DNA of 64,000 nucleotides from Saprospiraceae bacterium (lineage in GTDB: Bacteria; Bacteroidota; Bacteroidia; Chitinophagales; Saprospiraceae). The notes beneath the pieces were generated by a model, which saw nothing but the letters and a program-made list of their open reading frames with translations, searched no databases and had not been told where the DNA came from. This document shows positions 63,518 through 64,000 of this stretch, in pieces. The position numbers and the translations under genes are program-made. The first letter of the stretch is position 1; each line of letters starts with the position of its first letter. Location of the stretch: NCBI GenBank assembly GCA_019187365.1, contig JABARE010000051.1, positions 54,592 to 118,591 on the forward strand, read 5' to 3'.

Positions 63518-64000
63518 ATGAAAAGGATTATTGCCAACCTTTGTTTTTTACTTTTTGCATTAAGTTTAAATGCAACGATTCGTACAGTGAGTAATTCGCC
63601 GGCAACATTGGCACAGTACAATTCCATACAGGCCGCCATTGATGCAAGCAATTCTGGCGACACCGTTTATATACACGGATCTGGAACAGGGTATGCAGGA
63701 GCTACGATTCAGGATAAATCTATTGCATTGATAGGTCCTGGGTGGTCGCCTACTGGTTTGCCCCCCTATTAATCAGACTTTCGTTACAAAGTTAATAAAT
63801 AGATCAAAACATCAAAATAATTTTGCACTTCCAGGAAACGACCGACGGTGATCTTTATACCGATGGGAAGAGAGGCAGGCTCAAACTGCCACCTTTTTGT
63901 ATTTAGGAGTGTTGGGTGGTTTTATTTTTCCAGGAAACGACCTCAGGCTCTCATTACCCGATAGTTCCCACAGAGGAATGTCCACTTTGAATACCCTTCG
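63518..64000 (+). pseudogene. Broken secreted beta-helix-like protein gene
   Basis: An 84-codon open frame (63518-63772) encodes a signal peptide (MKRIIANLCFLLFALSL) and the start of a parallel beta-helix style repeat protein (SIQAAIDASNSGDTVYIHGSGTGY). The frame stops after LPPY in a run of six C. Removing one C would join it to a frame reading INQTFVTKLINRSKHQNNFALPGND, which stops at TGA 63849-63851; the same frame is open from 63852 to the window end and repeats FPGNDL after the 15-base repeat TTCCAGGAAACGACC (63829-63843 and 63928-63942, 33 codons apart). This looks like a decayed or frameshifted gene, but a sequencing error in the C-run is possible. Confidence 0.45.

Overview
The window looks like a chromosome segment of a Bacteroidota bacterium, possibly a Saprospirales- or Chitinophagales-like lineage from an anoxic or denitrifying habitat; the order-level guess is weak. 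Reasons for Bacteroidota: several genes are preceded by the TAnnTTTG -7 promoter element (usually TAnnTTTGC), a secreted protein carries a type IX secretion C-terminal domain, moaC and moaB are fused, an SdhC/SdhA/SdhB set of the Bacteroidota type is present, and there are few Shine-Dalgarno sequences. No rRNA, transposase, integrase, phage gene or CRISPR array was seen. One tRNA (Asn, GTT) is present.

Layout. (1) 1-20.3 kb, plus strand: a nearly gapless operon for anaerobic degradation of aromatic acids. It holds the ATP-dependent class I benzoyl-CoA reductase (bcrB, bcrA, bcrD, bcrC), an acyl-CoA ligase, an unusual fusion of a ketopantoate-reductase-like domain with a BcrD/HgdC-type ATPase, then the lower benzoyl-CoA steps (had, oah/bamA, dch), and Moco cytidylyltransferase and XdhC helpers. 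It ends with an SDR, a 4-hydroxybenzoyl-CoA reductase with fused Fe-S and Mo subunits plus its FAD/[4Fe-4S] subunit, and 2-oxoglutarate:ferredoxin oxidoreductase (korAB), the expected source of reduced ferredoxin. (2) 20.3-27.6 kb, plus: hemerythrin, then tryptophanase, tyrosine phenol-lyase, ADP-forming acyl-CoA synthetase and a NorC/NorB-like pair, tightly packed. (3) 27.7-32.8 kb, minus: ferredoxin, U32 protein, moaE, moeB-rhodanese, moaD, mobA, moeA. (4) 33.1-45.7 kb, plus: two membrane-anchored c-type cytochromes, narGHJI, a small membrane protein, carbonic anhydrase, NarK, a SLAC1/TDT channel and a second hemerythrin. (5) 45.8-50.1 kb, plus: moaA, an SDR-DUF2867 protein, TauE and moaC-moaB. 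(6) 50.2-54.9 kb, minus: porin, recO, an OmpA-like protein and glutaryl-CoA dehydrogenase. (7) 54.9-62.4 kb, plus: folB, a T9SS cargo protein, a Cys/Met PLP enzyme, sdhCAB, tRNA-Asn and a PfkB kinase. (8) 62.4-64 kb: an AT-richer gene-poor stretch with small repeats, a lipoprotein and a broken secreted-protein gene.

How it fits together. 4-Hydroxybenzoyl-CoA and benzoyl-CoA are reduced with ferredoxin electrons from KorAB. The ring is hydrated and opened, and glutaryl-CoA dehydrogenase at 53.7 kb can finish the lower pathway. Nitrate (Nar) and probably NO (Nor-like) serve as electron acceptors. Both the 4-hydroxybenzoyl-CoA reductase and NarG need Moco, and the window encodes nearly the whole Moco pathway, with one nucleotidyltransferase beside each type of Mo enzyme. 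Tryptophanase and tyrosine phenol-lyase would release indole, phenol and pyruvate from amino acids. The most novel-looking items are the PanE-ASKHA fusion inside the benzoyl-CoA reductase operon, the occurrence of this pathway in a Bacteroidota-like genome, and a NorB homologue with altered metal-ligand positions.
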